Source: Vicingaceae bacterium
Lineage (GTDB): Bacteria > Bacteroidota > Bacteroidia > Flavobacteriales_E > Vicingaceae
DNA length: 41,585 nucleotides
Direction: 5' to 3'
NCBI GenBank assembly: GCA_026003395.1
Contig: BPHE01000017.1
Span: 1 to 41,585 of the forward strand
In this document: positions 1-9,164 of the stretch, one piece after another
Position numbering within the stretch: position 1 is the first letter of the stretch
Layout: every line of letters starts with the position of its first letter
Notes under the pieces: model-generated
Database searches by the model: none
The model's input: the letters and a program-made list of their open reading frames with translations, nothing else
What the model was told of the DNA's origin: nothing
Position numbers and translations under genes: made by a program

Positions 1-54
1 ATGGTAAAATTACTTTTTTTAAAATTATTGATGAATTAAACTTGATTAAAAAAA

Positions 55-819
55 TTAATCGTTTAATTGATCTTTATACACATTTAAGATATTTTCCAGA
101 TCTTCGGGCGTATCGATGTTGATTGAATTGTATTCAGTAAATACAACTTTTATTTTCAAGCCGTTTTGCATCCATCTCAATTGTTCTAAACTTTCGATTT
201 TTTCCAATAATGTTGGTTTCAATTCTTTAATTTTTTTTAGAATATCACTTTTGAATGCATATACACCGATATGTTTCAAATAATTTGATAGTTCATTTGA
301 TTTAAAAGGAAAAGGTATGACACTTCTGCTAAAATAAAGGGCATTTTGGTATAAATCGCAAACTATTTTGATTCTGTTGGGATTTTGAATATCTTCAATG
401 TTAGAAAACTTTGTTGCCAAAGTGGCTATCTGTACAGTATTCTCAAGCTGAAAAACTTGCACCAATGACTTTAATACTTCCGGTTCTACAAAAGGTTCAT
501 CGCCTTGAATATTCACTATCACATCGGGAGTCGTTCCTTTTTGGCTTTCATACAATTCAAGGGCTTCTATACATCTGTCGGTGCCTGTTTCGTGCATTCC
601 GGATGTCAACAAAACATTCCCTCCAAAAGAGTTCACATGTTGGAAAATCCTTTGATCATCGGTGGCTACCAAAACATGATCAAAGCAATCTGCCATTATT
701 GCCCGGGAATAAACCCTTTCAATCATGGTTTTGTTACCAATTTTTACCAAAGGTTTACCCGGAAAACGTGTTGAAGCATACCTGGCCGGAATTATCCCCA
801 GGACTTGTAACCGTGACAT
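55..819 (-). CDS. kdsB: 3-deoxy-manno-octulosonate cytidylyltransferase (CMP-Kdo synthetase)
   Basis: Cytosolic enzyme that activates Kdo with CTP to give CMP-Kdo for the inner core of lipopolysaccharide. The 254-residue length is normal for the family. Visible motifs are the N-terminal nucleotide-binding loop PARYASTRFPGKPL (about residues 11-24), GTDR (about 79-82) and IQGDEP (about 104-109), all hallmarks of KdsB. It starts with ATG, and only 13 bases separate it from the stop of the upstream binding-protein gene, so the two are probably one transcript. The presence of KdsB says the host makes a Kdo-containing LPS. Only 54 bases remain before the window edge, and I see no clear terminator in them. 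Confidence 0.96.
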   Translation of the reverse strand: MSRLQVLGIIPARYASTRFPGKPLVKIGNKTMIERVYSRAIMADCFDHVLVATDDQRIFQHVNSFGGNVLLTSGMHETGTDRCIEALELYESQKGTTPDVIVNIQGDEPFVEPEVLKSLVQVFQLENTVQIATLATKFSNIEDIQNPNRIKIVCDLYQNALYFSRSVIPFPFKSNELSNYLKHIGVYAFKSDILKKIKELKPTLLEKIESLEQLRWMQNGLKIKVVFTEYNSINIDTPEDLENILNVYKDQLND

Positions 820-832
820 CAGTAAAACTTAA

Positions 833-2578
833 TTACTTTTTGTATACCTCTCTAAAACTTAAATGGTTTATGGGGTTGATATGAAAATTGAAAACTTTTC
901 CATTGTGGATACTTAAGATCTCATCATACCAAAGATAAAGTATAGGTGCATCTTCAATCACCATTTGTTCGGCTTTAAGTATGAGCTCTTTTCTTTTTGC
1001 ATCATCTGTTTCGGCAAGAATTTGTTCATATATTTTATCAAACTCGCTATTTACATATCTCATAGAGTTAGGATAAGCTGGTTTGGTAAGATCGGGCGAA
1101 ATATTTTTTCCGTAAAAAACCAAAAGGAAACTTTCAGGTGCAGGAAAATCGGCTGCCCAAGCCGAACGGACCATATCTGATTTGCCATATTTTGAAATTT
1201 CAATTTTTTTGTCAAAAGAAACCAATTCAAGTTCAATCATTATTCCCAAATTATTGTATAACTGGCTTTGCACTTCAGTGGCAACACTTGTATTTTTAGC
1301 AGCCCCACTGTTTAAGACTAACTTTAATGTGGGAAATCCTTTACCATCAGGGTAACCTGCTTTAGCCAATAATTTTTTTGCTTTATCCGGATCAAAGGTA
1401 TATCCATTAATTGATTCTAAATCTAAATCTTTGAATTGAGGCACAGTAGGTATGAAACCATGGATGGCAGGACCATATGCTGCCCCTTTTAGAACTTCTT
1501 CAATAATTTTATTTCTATCAATGGCATAATTTAAAGCTTGCCGAACTTCTTTCTTCTTGAAAATATCTTTTGTCAGGTTAAATTCATAGTATTGAGAAGC
1601 CAAAGCCGGCACACGGTTTATTACAAATTGTGGTGGTTTTTCTTCAAATTTTTTGATGTCGCTTTCAATAAATTCTTTAACATTTTCGGCAGGCACCGAA
1701 AAAATGATATCTATTTTGCCATTTTTAAAATCTTCAAGTTCACTTCTCTTATTTTCAACTATTCTAAAAACCAAACTATCCAAGTATGGTAATGCATTTC
1801 CTTCTTTATCTTTTGCCCAATATTTTTCATTTTTGACCAACACCACGTTATTTCCTTTTAACGAAGCATATTTAAATGGTCCTGTTCCTATTTTATTATC
1901 ATTTCCATAAGTTTCAACAGCTTCTTTGGCAACTATACCCAAATTTGTATTTGCCAAAATATTTAAGAAGTTTTTTGACGGATGAGTCAACTCAAATTGG
2001 ATGGTATAATCATCAAGAACCTTAATACCGCTAATTTCCTTGTTAGATACATCCTCTTTTAAAGACATTTGAAAGTATTCGTCTGCTCCTTTAATTATAC
2101 CTTTAATGGTAGAATTATATGCATAGTCGCCTAATTGGGAATTGGCGATTCTTTTAAAAGAATAGAGTACATCTTGTGCTTTCACCTCTCTGCCTGTGCC
2201 TTCGGCAAAACAATTGTCATCATGAAATCTCACGCCCTTTCTTAAATGGAAAGTATAAATCAAGCCATCTTCTGATATTTCCCATTTTTCGGCCAACAAT
2301 GGTTTAATGGACAAATCTTTGGGGTCATACGCAACCAATCCTTCAAAAATTTGACTTGATACATGCATTGAATGGACATCTTCGATCAATCCCGGACAAA
2401 TGCTGCGTGGCATTTCCAATTCTCCTATGATCAATGTACCTCCAATGCTCAAAGATGAATCGATTTTATTTTGATCTTCTTTGACCGCTGTATCTTGCTT
2501 ATCATTTTGGCAAGAAAAAAACGCTGTACCTAGAATTAATAAAACAAAAAAATGTATCCTCTTCATAATTTTAGTCAT
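833..2578 (-). CDS. ABC transporter substrate-binding lipoprotein, oligopeptide type (SBP_bac_5 family)
   Basis: Predicted solute-binding lipoprotein of the DppA/OppA-like family, which captures peptides or similar solutes for an ABC importer. The N-terminus has basic residues, a hydrophobic stretch and a lipobox ending FFSC, so mature protein would be lipid-anchored at Cys. The family segment YTFHLRKGVRFHD (about residue 108) and the later RQALNYAIDR are typical of SBP_bac_5. Length 581 residues is slightly long for the family. Two ATGs are possible: 2578, or 2566 giving MKRIHF; the promoter-like box at 2595-2602 leaves room for either. No permease or ATPase gene is adjacent, so the transporter partner is unknown and the solute cannot be assigned. 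It precedes kdsB by 13 bases. Confidence 0.9.
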   Translation of the reverse strand: MTKIMKRIHFFVLLILGTAFFSCQNDKQDTAVKEDQNKIDSSLSIGGTLIIGELEMPRSICPGLIEDVHSMHVSSQIFEGLVAYDPKDLSIKPLLAEKWEISEDGLIYTFHLRKGVRFHDDNCFAEGTGREVKAQDVLYSFKRIANSQLGDYAYNSTIKGIIKGADEYFQMSLKEDVSNKEISGIKVLDDYTIQFELTHPSKNFLNILANTNLGIVAKEAVETYGNDNKIGTGPFKYASLKGNNVVLVKNEKYWAKDKEGNALPYLDSLVFRIVENKRSELEDFKNGKIDIIFSVPAENVKEFIESDIKKFEEKPPQFVINRVPALASQYYEFNLTKDIFKKKEVRQALNYAIDRNKIIEEVLKGAAYGPAIHGFIPTVPQFKDLDLESINGYTFDPDKAKKLLAKAGYPDGKGFPTLKLVLNSGAAKNTSVATEVQSQLYNNLGIMIELELVSFDKKIEISKYGKSDMVRSAWAADFPAPESFLLVFYGKNISPDLTKPAYPNSMRYVNSEFDKIYEQILAETDDAKRKELILKAEQMVIEDAPILYLWYDEILSIHNGKVFNFHINPINHLSFREVYKK

Positions 2579-2594
2579 ATAATTATTCTATTTG

Positions 2595-2623
2595 CAAATA
2601 TACATTATTCATTAATTTTTCAA
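2595..2623 (-). promoter_or_regulatory. Bacteroidota-type promoter for the binding protein-kdsB operon
   Basis: On the minus strand there is TATATTTG (2595-2602), matching the Bacteroidota -7 consensus TAnnTTTG. A TTG at 2621-2623, with an 18-base spacer, fits the -33 element. The box lies about 17-29 bases before the two candidate start codons. This is the only site in the window where both elements are reasonably spaced. Confidence 0.55.
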
Positions 2624-2648
2624 TGAGTTATTAAATAAAAATAAAAAA

Positions 2649-5024
2649 TCATTTGAGATATTTAAGTATTTCTTTAGAAAAAAGCATCCTTTCTCCATTA
2701 ATATAAATTGTGACGAAAGCATCGTGATATGGCAATTTTTTGGCCATATCCCTTTTGACCAATGCCTCTCTGAATGTTTTGACCGGTGTTTGCAGTTCAA
2801 AACGCGTTATTTTATCGTCCAATTCTTTTTCTCTAACTTGATCCAACGATTCGTAAATCGATTTGTTAAAATTTTTAGGTCTTCTATATGCTCCAACTTG
2901 AATTCTGAATTCTAAACCGGCCATTTGAGCATCACCAAAATATTCCAACATTTTATCCAATAAATCGGGAGTCCATTTCAAGGCGTTTTTTCTTAAATTT
3001 TTATCGTTGTATGGCACAAATGCATCTTCCGGAAAAGTTTTGTATTTTGAAGGGAATCCTTTTGCATAAGGCGAATCAGCCAAGTAATTTCCGGAAGTGA
3101 TTTGAAATTTACCGTTATTGTCTGATTTCTGACCATTAATAACAATCCCTCCTACCGGTTTGCCATATAAATCTTTGGTTTTGCCAATTACATCGACCAT
3201 GGAAGGATAATCGACCAATATATCATATTCTTTATCTTTTGGCACTTTTTTAAATTGAAAATAACCGTTTTGATCGGTATAAACCTCCCTTTCAACACTT
3301 CCATCTTTTGAACGCAAAACAACTTTTACACCCGCAAGCGGTTCTCCTGTTACGGGATCTTTGACATACCCGTCAATATTGATATACTTGTCCAATATTT
3401 CTTGCGGATAAAGATATACATCCAACACACTGTCTTTGAATGATGTCAAGTTTTGAATAGGTATCAATGCTTCAAAAGGAACACATCCTTCAGCTTCATA
3501 TTTTACCAAATAATTAAACCCTAATGGGAAAACTACAAGATATTTGCCTGAACTTGAGTTGGAATGATGCAATGAAGGGTCTGATGCTGTCCCTGAAATA
3601 GAAACTGTTATGTCCGAATATCCGGGAATATCGTTGACAAACACTTTACCTTTTAGAACAAATGCTGCTGATGAAGCAAAATGTCCGGGTGTAACAAGGT
3701 AAATATCTTGCAAACCTTTTCCTCCTTTACGCATGGATGAAAAATATCCATGATTTCCTTGTGCGTTGATTACGTAAAATTTATCGTCAAAAGGCGTATT
3801 GATACTTAACCCGACATTTACCGGTGTTGTCCAGGTGGAATCATCTTTCAGCTGGGCATAAAAAATATCATAGCCACCGACCGAATTCGGACCATTGGAA
3901 CTAAAATAAAGCGTTGTTCCATCATAAAAGAAAAAGGGAGCATCTTCATCGTAAGGAGTGTTGATTGTAGGTCCTAAATTAACCGGTTTCGACCATTGAC
4001 CATTGGGTAACAACACAGATTTGTATATATCACGTCCACCAAAACCACCGGGTCTCTCTGAACTAAAAAACAAAACTTTTTCATTATAAGCAAGACAGGC
4101 ACTTCCCTCCCAAAATTCTGTATTGACAAATCCCGGTAAAGATTTTGGCGATGACCATTTTTCTCCATCCAATTTTGATATGTATATATTGCCTGATGAA
4201 TCAGCCGTGTTTCTGTAAAACAACAAAGTTTGACCATCGGCACTTAAACTTATGGCTGCATCATTTTGCACAGTATTTAATTCTTGTATCGGCATCGCGG
4301 GCGACCAGTTTTCGCCGGTTTTGAACGATTGAAAAATATCTTCACCATAAAATATTCCCTCCGGATCGGGTTCTCCTGCATCATTTAGTTTGCCTCCCGT
4401 CGATTTAGGACCTCTGTATGTAAAGATCAATAAATTTTCATCTGCCGAAATTACAGGCATGTATTCATTGTAAGGAGTATTTATATTTTCCGGCAACAAG
4501 GTCATTATTGTCACCTCATTTTTGTTCAATTGTGAGAGACGTTCTTTTAATTCTACACCTTTCTGACATTGTTGCATTAAAAGGGAAATCTTTAATGCTT
4601 CGGGACTACCCGGCTCAAAACTTTTTAATGCTATTGAATATAATTCGGCTGCTTTTTCAAAGTTTTGTGCGGCATGATTGGCTCGCGCCAAATAAAAATT
4701 AAAATCTTCAGGTGTTTTAAATTTGTTGTTGTTTCTTAATTCTGTCAATATCTCAAGTGACTTTTCCGGTTGATCGGTTTTATATAAATAACATATTGCC
4801 AGTTTGTAATATGCCTTTAGATCATCTTTTTTTCTTTGATGATATGCTTCATAAAATGGCAGAGCCTCAAGAAAATTCCCCTTTTCGTAATTTTTTTCGG
4901 CTAAGTTTAATAATGCTTTATCCGGTAAAGATTCTAATGATTTATCTTGAGCAATGACTGAAATGTACGAAAAAAACAAAAATATAAAGAAACTCTTGCA
5001 CCAGAACTCTCCTCTTTTTTTCAT
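2649..5024 (-). CDS. Secreted TPR / PD40 beta-propeller / carboxypeptidase-regulatory-like protein, T9SS-associated
   Basis: 791-residue envelope protein. A Sec signal peptide ends near residue 26 (VIAQ). Residues about 30-165 look like TPR helices (YEKGNFLEALPFYEAYHQ). Residues about 185-445 hold repeated WD40-like PD40 strands (ISADENLLIFTYRG, LSADGQTLLFYRN, FFSSERPGGFGGRDIY, LYFSSNGPNSVGGYDIFY). Residues about 545-620 form a carboxypeptidase-regulatory-like fold (VKDPVTGEPLAGVKVVLRS). The last about 80 residues begin FRIQVGAYRRPKNF, resembling a SPOR domain. The order resembles PorE-like T9SS accessory proteins, but I do not see the OmpA-like peptidoglycan-binding end usual there; the SPOR-like tail may replace it. 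It lies downstream of a PorP/SprF gene, the usual Bacteroidota arrangement, 49 bases away. Confidence 0.82.
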   Translation of the reverse strand: MKKRGEFWCKSFFIFLFFSYISVIAQDKSLESLPDKALLNLAEKNYEKGNFLEALPFYEAYHQRKKDDLKAYYKLAICYLYKTDQPEKSLEILTELRNNNKFKTPEDFNFYLARANHAAQNFEKAAELYSIALKSFEPGSPEALKISLLMQQCQKGVELKERLSQLNKNEVTIMTLLPENINTPYNEYMPVISADENLLIFTYRGPKSTGGKLNDAGEPDPEGIFYGEDIFQSFKTGENWSPAMPIQELNTVQNDAAISLSADGQTLLFYRNTADSSGNIYISKLDGEKWSSPKSLPGFVNTEFWEGSACLAYNEKVLFFSSERPGGFGGRDIYKSVLLPNGQWSKPVNLGPTINTPYDEDAPFFFYDGTTLYFSSNGPNSVGGYDIFYAQLKDDSTWTTPVNVGLSINTPFDDKFYVINAQGNHGYFSSMRKGGKGLQDIYLVTPGHFASSAAFVLKGKVFVNDIPGYSDITVSISGTASDPSLHHSNSSSGKYLVVFPLGFNYLVKYEAEGCVPFEALIPIQNLTSFKDSVLDVYLYPQEILDKYINIDGYVKDPVTGEPLAGVKVVLRSKDGSVEREVYTDQNGYFQFKKVPKDKEYDILVDYPSMVDVIGKTKDLYGKPVGGIVINGQKSDNNGKFQITSGNYLADSPYAKGFPSKYKTFPEDAFVPYNDKNLRKNALKWTPDLLDKMLEYFGDAQMAGLEFRIQVGAYRRPKNFNKSIYESLDQVREKELDDKITRFELQTPVKTFREALVKRDMAKKLPYHDAFVTIYINGERMLFSKEILKYLK

Positions 5025-5073
5025 TCACTTTGTTTTTTAGTCAAATTAAATTGCAATTATTCTGATTTGAGAA

Positions 5074-5968
5074 TTAATATAATGTTTGAGGAACAGATCT
5101 GCCACCGGGCTTGAAGGTATATGATATAAACAACTCCCCTGTCCTGCCCAACTCACTCCGTGCAGCATTGAATATCGCAAAATCATACGAAAATCCCGCC
5201 TTCAATCGTTTCGACTCGTGTATCCCTATCCCCGCCGATAAACTATAATTCTGCTTATACATCAATTGTATCCATCCCCACTTCTCCGCATCCACCACCA
5301 AACTACCATCCAACTGCAACGGACTAGACAAATTAAAACCTCCATAGGTCGTTATATACCTAATCATCACCGCCGGTCGCAACCACAACCCTATATCCTC
5401 CACTATCTTGTATGAATACTGTATGTTCGCCGTCATGTGCTTGTTGACCCGGTAGGCCGCCTGTTGCTGTGTCTCCAAATATCTTATCTCACTGCCAAAT
5501 ATCTGCCATACCGCCAAACCCACATCCAATCCCTTCCAATGCCAATTGATCCCTCCTGCCCCATCAAACGCCGCTTTGTTGATCCGGTTGCCCATCAACT
5601 GAGGATCCCCTCCGTCCTTCACTTTTACCCGTTCAAACTCAAAACTCCTCTGAAATCCCCCCAACATCACCCCGGCACTCAAATACATCTCCTCCGATAA
5701 CTTTACCGCATATGAATAATTACCATATCCCCCCACTTGATCCCATAATCCTATCCGGTCATGGGTAAACAACAAGCCCGCTCCGCTCTTCTTATTCTTT
5801 AACATCCCACTCAATGACATCAATTGACTGTTCGGTCCGCCGGATATGTCGCTCCACTGCGAACGGTGCATCGCAAACAATTCCGCCTCCTCATTCAAAT
5901 AACTCTGCGCCGGATTCATCAACATCCGGTTCCATACATATTGATTAAACATCGGCATCTGCTGGGAA
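5074..5968 (-). repeat. PorP homogenised block, copy 1
   Basis: Nearly identical to 9620-10514 and 14152-15046. Identity starts just after the signal peptide (at the CAGCAGATGCC segment encoding QQMP) and runs to the stop. Upstream of it copy 1 is unrelated to the other two. Confidence 0.9.
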
Positions 5969-6039
5969 AAGATTGCATGCATTATCAATGTTCCCAAGCA
6001 GAAAGTAATAATTTTTATGTTTAAAAATACTTTGCTCAT
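5074..6039 (-). CDS. PorP/SprF family type IX secretion outer-membrane protein, copy 1
   Basis: 321-residue predicted outer-membrane beta-barrel of the PorP/SprF family. After a signal peptide ending IFSQ it has the family start QQMPMFNQYVWNRMLMNPA and the sequence HRSQWSDISGGPNSQ. In Flavobacterium johnsoniae, SprF is needed for secretion of the adjacent T9SS substrate SprB, so this protein is probably the export or surface partner of the large protein encoded 11 bases upstream. From the QQMPMF motif to the stop it is nearly identical to the two other copies in the window; only the signal peptide (MSKVFLNIKIITF) is unrelated. Base composition is much richer in G+C than the flanks: 33 of 60 bases in 5821-5880 against 17 of 60 in 21181-21240. 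Confidence 0.93.
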   Translation of the reverse strand: MSKVFLNIKIITFCLGTLIMHAIFSQQMPMFNQYVWNRMLMNPAQSYLNEEAELFAMHRSQWSDISGGPNSQLMSLSGMLKNKKSGAGLLFTHDRIGLWDQVGGYGNYSYAVKLSEEMYLSAGVMLGGFQRSFEFERVKVKDGGDPQLMGNRINKAAFDGAGGINWHWKGLDVGLAVWQIFGSEIRYLETQQQAAYRVNKHMTANIQYSYKIVEDIGLWLRPAVMIRYITTYGGFNLSSPLQLDGSLVVDAEKWGWIQLMYKQNYSLSAGIGIHESKRLKAGFSYDFAIFNAARSELGRTGELFISYTFKPGGRSVPQTLY

Positions 6040-6050
6040 ATTTTCATATT

Positions 6051-9000
6051 TTAATTTCCAACAATGTTAATATGCCCTTTGAACACGACACCCTCTCCTT
6101 CTTTAATCTTCAACACAAAGAAATACGTCCCGTTTGGCAAACGCTCCCCTTTGTAACGGCCATCCCATTCGTTCATATATCCCTCCTTGCTGTATATCAA
6201 CTGACCATAACGATTGAATATCTGTACCTCATTGGCCGGATAATTCTCTATGTTGCCTATCCACCATGTGTCGTTGTACCCATCTCCGTTCGGCGTCAAT
6301 GTGTTGGATATCTCCAACTTGTAATCCCGTATCACATACACCGTCAATTGCGATGTGTCTGCACATCCATACTCATCCCATACAACCACCGTATATTGCT
6401 GCGTCTCTACCGGCCATACCTCAGGATTCGATATCGTCGTGTCATTGATGTTCACATTTGGCCGCCACAAATAACTCATTCCCCCGCCGGCATACACCTG
6501 TACCCTGTCGCCCAAACTGATCGTGGTGTCTCCACTCGTATACGCTCCGTTGAATTTCCTTACCCATACCGTCGCATATGCCGAAGTGTCCGCAGGACAT
6601 ACACCGTTCTTCACTATCACACGGTATAATGTGGTATCCGTCAAATTCGTAAAACTCTCCACTACCCCGCTTGTGTTCGTATTCTGCCAGCTCTGTCCTC
6701 CGTCTGTGCTCACCTGCCAGGTCACTATCGTGCCGTTATATCCACTCGCCAACAATATCCCGCTGTTGCCCTCTATACATACCACCGTGTCTCGCAATAC
6801 CACACCTCCCTCACTCAATGCATCTACCTTTATCATCACCGTGTCACTATATACAGCCGGACATGCCCCGCTCTTCACCAATACCCGGTATATCCTGTCC
6901 TGCGTCAGGTTATTGTATGGCTGCTGAACGCCTGTGTTCGATATGGCAAACCAGTTGATGCCCCCATCGGTTGAATATTCCCATTGTACCGGAGTACCCG
7001 TATTCCCCGTCAATTGCAACATTCCACTGTTCTGCCCGCTGCACACCGTATCGTCCTGCAACAATTGCCCTCCAACACTCAACGGAGAAACCTCTACGGT
7101 TATCGTGGAACTGTCGGCACAACCATAGTCAGATACCGCTTTTAGTTCAACCGTATATGTCCCCGGTGACAAATAGGTATGCCAGGGCTGAAACTGACCA
7201 GAATAATTTCCGTCTCCAAAGTCCCATACCCATTGAGATATCACTCCGGTACCGCCTACCCAACTGTTGTTCGTGAATAACATGCTGTCCCCGATACAAA
7301 CAGGACTCTGGGCACTGAAGGTAATGTTGGGTAATGGTTCAACATACATGGTTTTAATAATTGAATCTTTACAACCAAACTGATTGATGACCACTTGCTT
7401 AATATTCTTACTTCCCCCATAAGTATAATTGATATTGGAAGGATTTTCCTGAGTAGAAGTTTGAGGAATCGCGCCATTGCCAAAATTCCATTGAAAACTG
7501 ATGCCCGCTCCGGTACTTCCTGTGTTGGTAAATGATACAGGCAGATTACTTTCACAAACATTCAATGGGCCAGTAAAACCGGCCGTAGGAACAGGATTTA
7601 CGACTAAAGTAGCGGAAGCAGATTGAATATTATTACCACATATGGCTTTTAATTGTATGTTGTATGTGCCGGGAGGGAATGAAGCCACCACCGTGTCCTG
7701 TACAGTGCTAAAAACATTTCCATTAGCCACCCATTCAAAACAAGAAGCTGTTCCGGGAGGAGTGGTATTGATGAGGGTTACGATCTCATTTGCACATATA
7801 ATAGTATCGCTCATTATAAAAGAAGGGGTGACCGGTGTACAAGAAATACATATAAAATTCTCATTTGGCGTTGGAGCTCCCGTTGTAACCACAGGTGAGG
7901 AAATAGTAATATTGCTGATAAAGTTTTGTGTAGCAGTTGCAGGCAAAGGTGTAGTAGTAATCAAGCTTGTAACATTCATCCCCCCCCAAACTGAGGAAAT
8001 ATTGTTACAACCACAATCACCCAAACTGTCTGTTCTTACAAACATAGGGTCATAATCCCCCGAACCGGGACTGGTTTCTCTGTTCATCGATAGCACATAA
8101 CCACTATTTCCACCATTTACGGGAATAATATCCACACCCCTGTCGGTTCCGCTTGTGCCATATGCCCTAACCCATTGAAAATTTCCAAGAGTATCTATCT
8201 TCAATATAAAAGCATCCCTGCCACCATTCGTATTTGTATATGTATATCCCGTTATGGCATATCCGTCAGCCGCCACGGCTATACCTTCTGCCACCTCTTC
8301 ATTAGACCCTCCGTATGTTTTTGCCCATTGAACGACCCCATTGGCATCCAATTTCACCAGTAAAATATCCCATGATCCTTGTGACCATGGACCATAGTCA
8401 GTGGCACCTGCCAAAATATACCCTCCATCCGGAGTGGGTATCCCTTCTGTATCCCAATATCTTCCTTCATTTCCCGGTCCTCCATAAGCGTTCATCCATA
8501 CAGGAGTGCCGGAAGCATTGACTTTCACCGCCATCAGGTCACTCCCCCCGGCACCAAAACTACTGGTTTTTCCTCCGGCTATATATCCGCCTGATACAGC
8601 ATGCACACTTCCAAAAGCATCTTCAGAACCTCCACCAAACGCCCTTGCCCATACAGGCGTTCCTAAATTGTTGTAAAACATTACTACGGCATTCCAATTT
8701 CCCCAGGGTGATGCATAAGTATTACCGGCCGTAATGTAACCGCCTGCGGCTTCTTCCAACCAAATTCCATAATCACCGGAATTTCCGCTTCCATTCCAAA
8801 CCGTATTCCATTGAAGGGCTCCTGCAGAATTCAACTTCATCAATAAGTAATCATATCCTCCCCCGCTTCCCGAACCATCATCCCATAAACCAATGACAGC
8901 ATACCCTCCGTCTGATGTTTGAATCACTTTTTTTCCCCCGTCTGAAGCAGGACTGCCAAATGTTTTATACCACTCCAACGAACCGCAACCGGTAACCTTG

Positions 9001-9164
9001 TATACATACACATCACAACTACCTGCAGGACCTCCCTCATGTTGCCCGGTGCCAACAAATCCTCCGTCTGAGGTAGACGATAATCCCAACCCCCCATTCA
9101 TGCCGGGAAAGTTATACGTTCGCATATAAGTGGAATTTTGACCAACCAATCCGGTCAAAACCAT
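6051..9164 (-). CDS. Large T9SS surface protein with type B sorting domain, cassette 1 (N-terminus apparently frameshifted)
   Basis: 1037 residues from the first in-frame ATG. Residues about 25-400 are repeats of the type TSDGGYIxAGxT...DxxLxKLDxxGxxxWxKxYGG, a probable beta-propeller. PKD/Ig-like modules follow (about 440-900, for example WVWDFGDGNYSG). The gliding-motility-associated type B CTD (about 945-1037) starts at NTLTPNGDGYNDTWW. It should be secreted by T9SS and anchored with the PorP partner encoded next. The chosen ATG gives no signal peptide, yet the same frame reads back through LFYPLSFFFFQMVLTGLVGQ, a convincing one. The only upstream ATG (9208, MKK) is out of frame by one base at an A5 run (9198-9202 on the plus strand as T5). 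So the protein may be phase-off, frameshifted, or affected by an assembly error. Confidence 0.85.
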   Translation of the reverse strand: MVLTGLVGQNSTYMRTYNFPGMNGGLGLSSTSDGGFVGTGQHEGGPAGSCDVYVYKVTGCGSLEWYKTFGSPASDGGKKVIQTSDGGYAVIGLWDDGSGSGGGYDYLLMKLNSAGALQWNTVWNGSGNSGDYGIWLEEAAGGYITAGNTYASPWGNWNAVVMFYNNLGTPVWARAFGGGSEDAFGSVHAVSGGYIAGGKTSSFGAGGSDLMAVKVNASGTPVWMNAYGGPGNEGRYWDTEGIPTPDGGYILAGATDYGPWSQGSWDILLVKLDANGVVQWAKTYGGSNEEVAEGIAVAADGYAITGYTYTNTNGGRDAFILKIDTLGNFQWVRAYGTSGTDRGVDIIPVNGGNSGYVLSMNRETSPGSGDYDPMFVRTDSLGDCGCNNISSVWGGMNVTSLITTTPLPATATQNFISNITISSPVVTTGAPTPNENFICISCTPVTPSFIMSDTIICANEIVTLINTTPPGTASCFEWVANGNVFSTVQDTVVASFPPGTYNIQLKAICGNNIQSASATLVVNPVPTAGFTGPLNVCESNLPVSFTNTGSTGAGISFQWNFGNGAIPQTSTQENPSNINYTYGGSKNIKQVVINQFGCKDSIIKTMYVEPLPNITFSAQSPVCIGDSMLFTNNSWVGGTGVISQWVWDFGDGNYSGQFQPWHTYLSPGTYTVELKAVSDYGCADSSTITVEVSPLSVGGQLLQDDTVCSGQNSGMLQLTGNTGTPVQWEYSTDGGINWFAISNTGVQQPYNNLTQDRIYRVLVKSGACPAVYSDTVMIKVDALSEGGVVLRDTVVCIEGNSGILLASGYNGTIVTWQVSTDGGQSWQNTNTSGVVESFTNLTDTTLYRVIVKNGVCPADTSAYATVWVRKFNGAYTSGDTTISLGDRVQVYAGGGMSYLWRPNVNINDTTISNPEVWPVETQQYTVVVWDEYGCADTSQLTVYVIRDYKLEISNTLTPNGDGYNDTWWIGNIENYPANEVQIFNRYGQLIYSKEGYMNEWDGRYKGERLPNGTYFFVLKIKEGEGVVFKGHINIVGN
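7980..7987 (-). repeat. G8 homopolymer inside surface-protein gene, copy 1
   Basis: Eight consecutive G on the coding strand (TGG GGG GGG ATG, Trp-Gly-Gly-Met near residue 393). This is unusual in an AT-rich genome. A one-base slip would truncate the protein before its PKD modules and sorting domain. Confidence 0.9.

Noticed and set aside
2612-2800. Short minus-strand frame overlapping the end of the TPR/PD40 gene
   Set aside because: Overlaps the real gene in another frame; no recognisable features.
6072-6629. Long plus-strand frames repeated opposite the surface-protein genes (also near 10599 and 15131)
   Set aside because: They are antisense shadows of the conserved sorting-domain region; the repeats exist because the minus-strand genes are duplicated. 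No signal or domain is visible in them.
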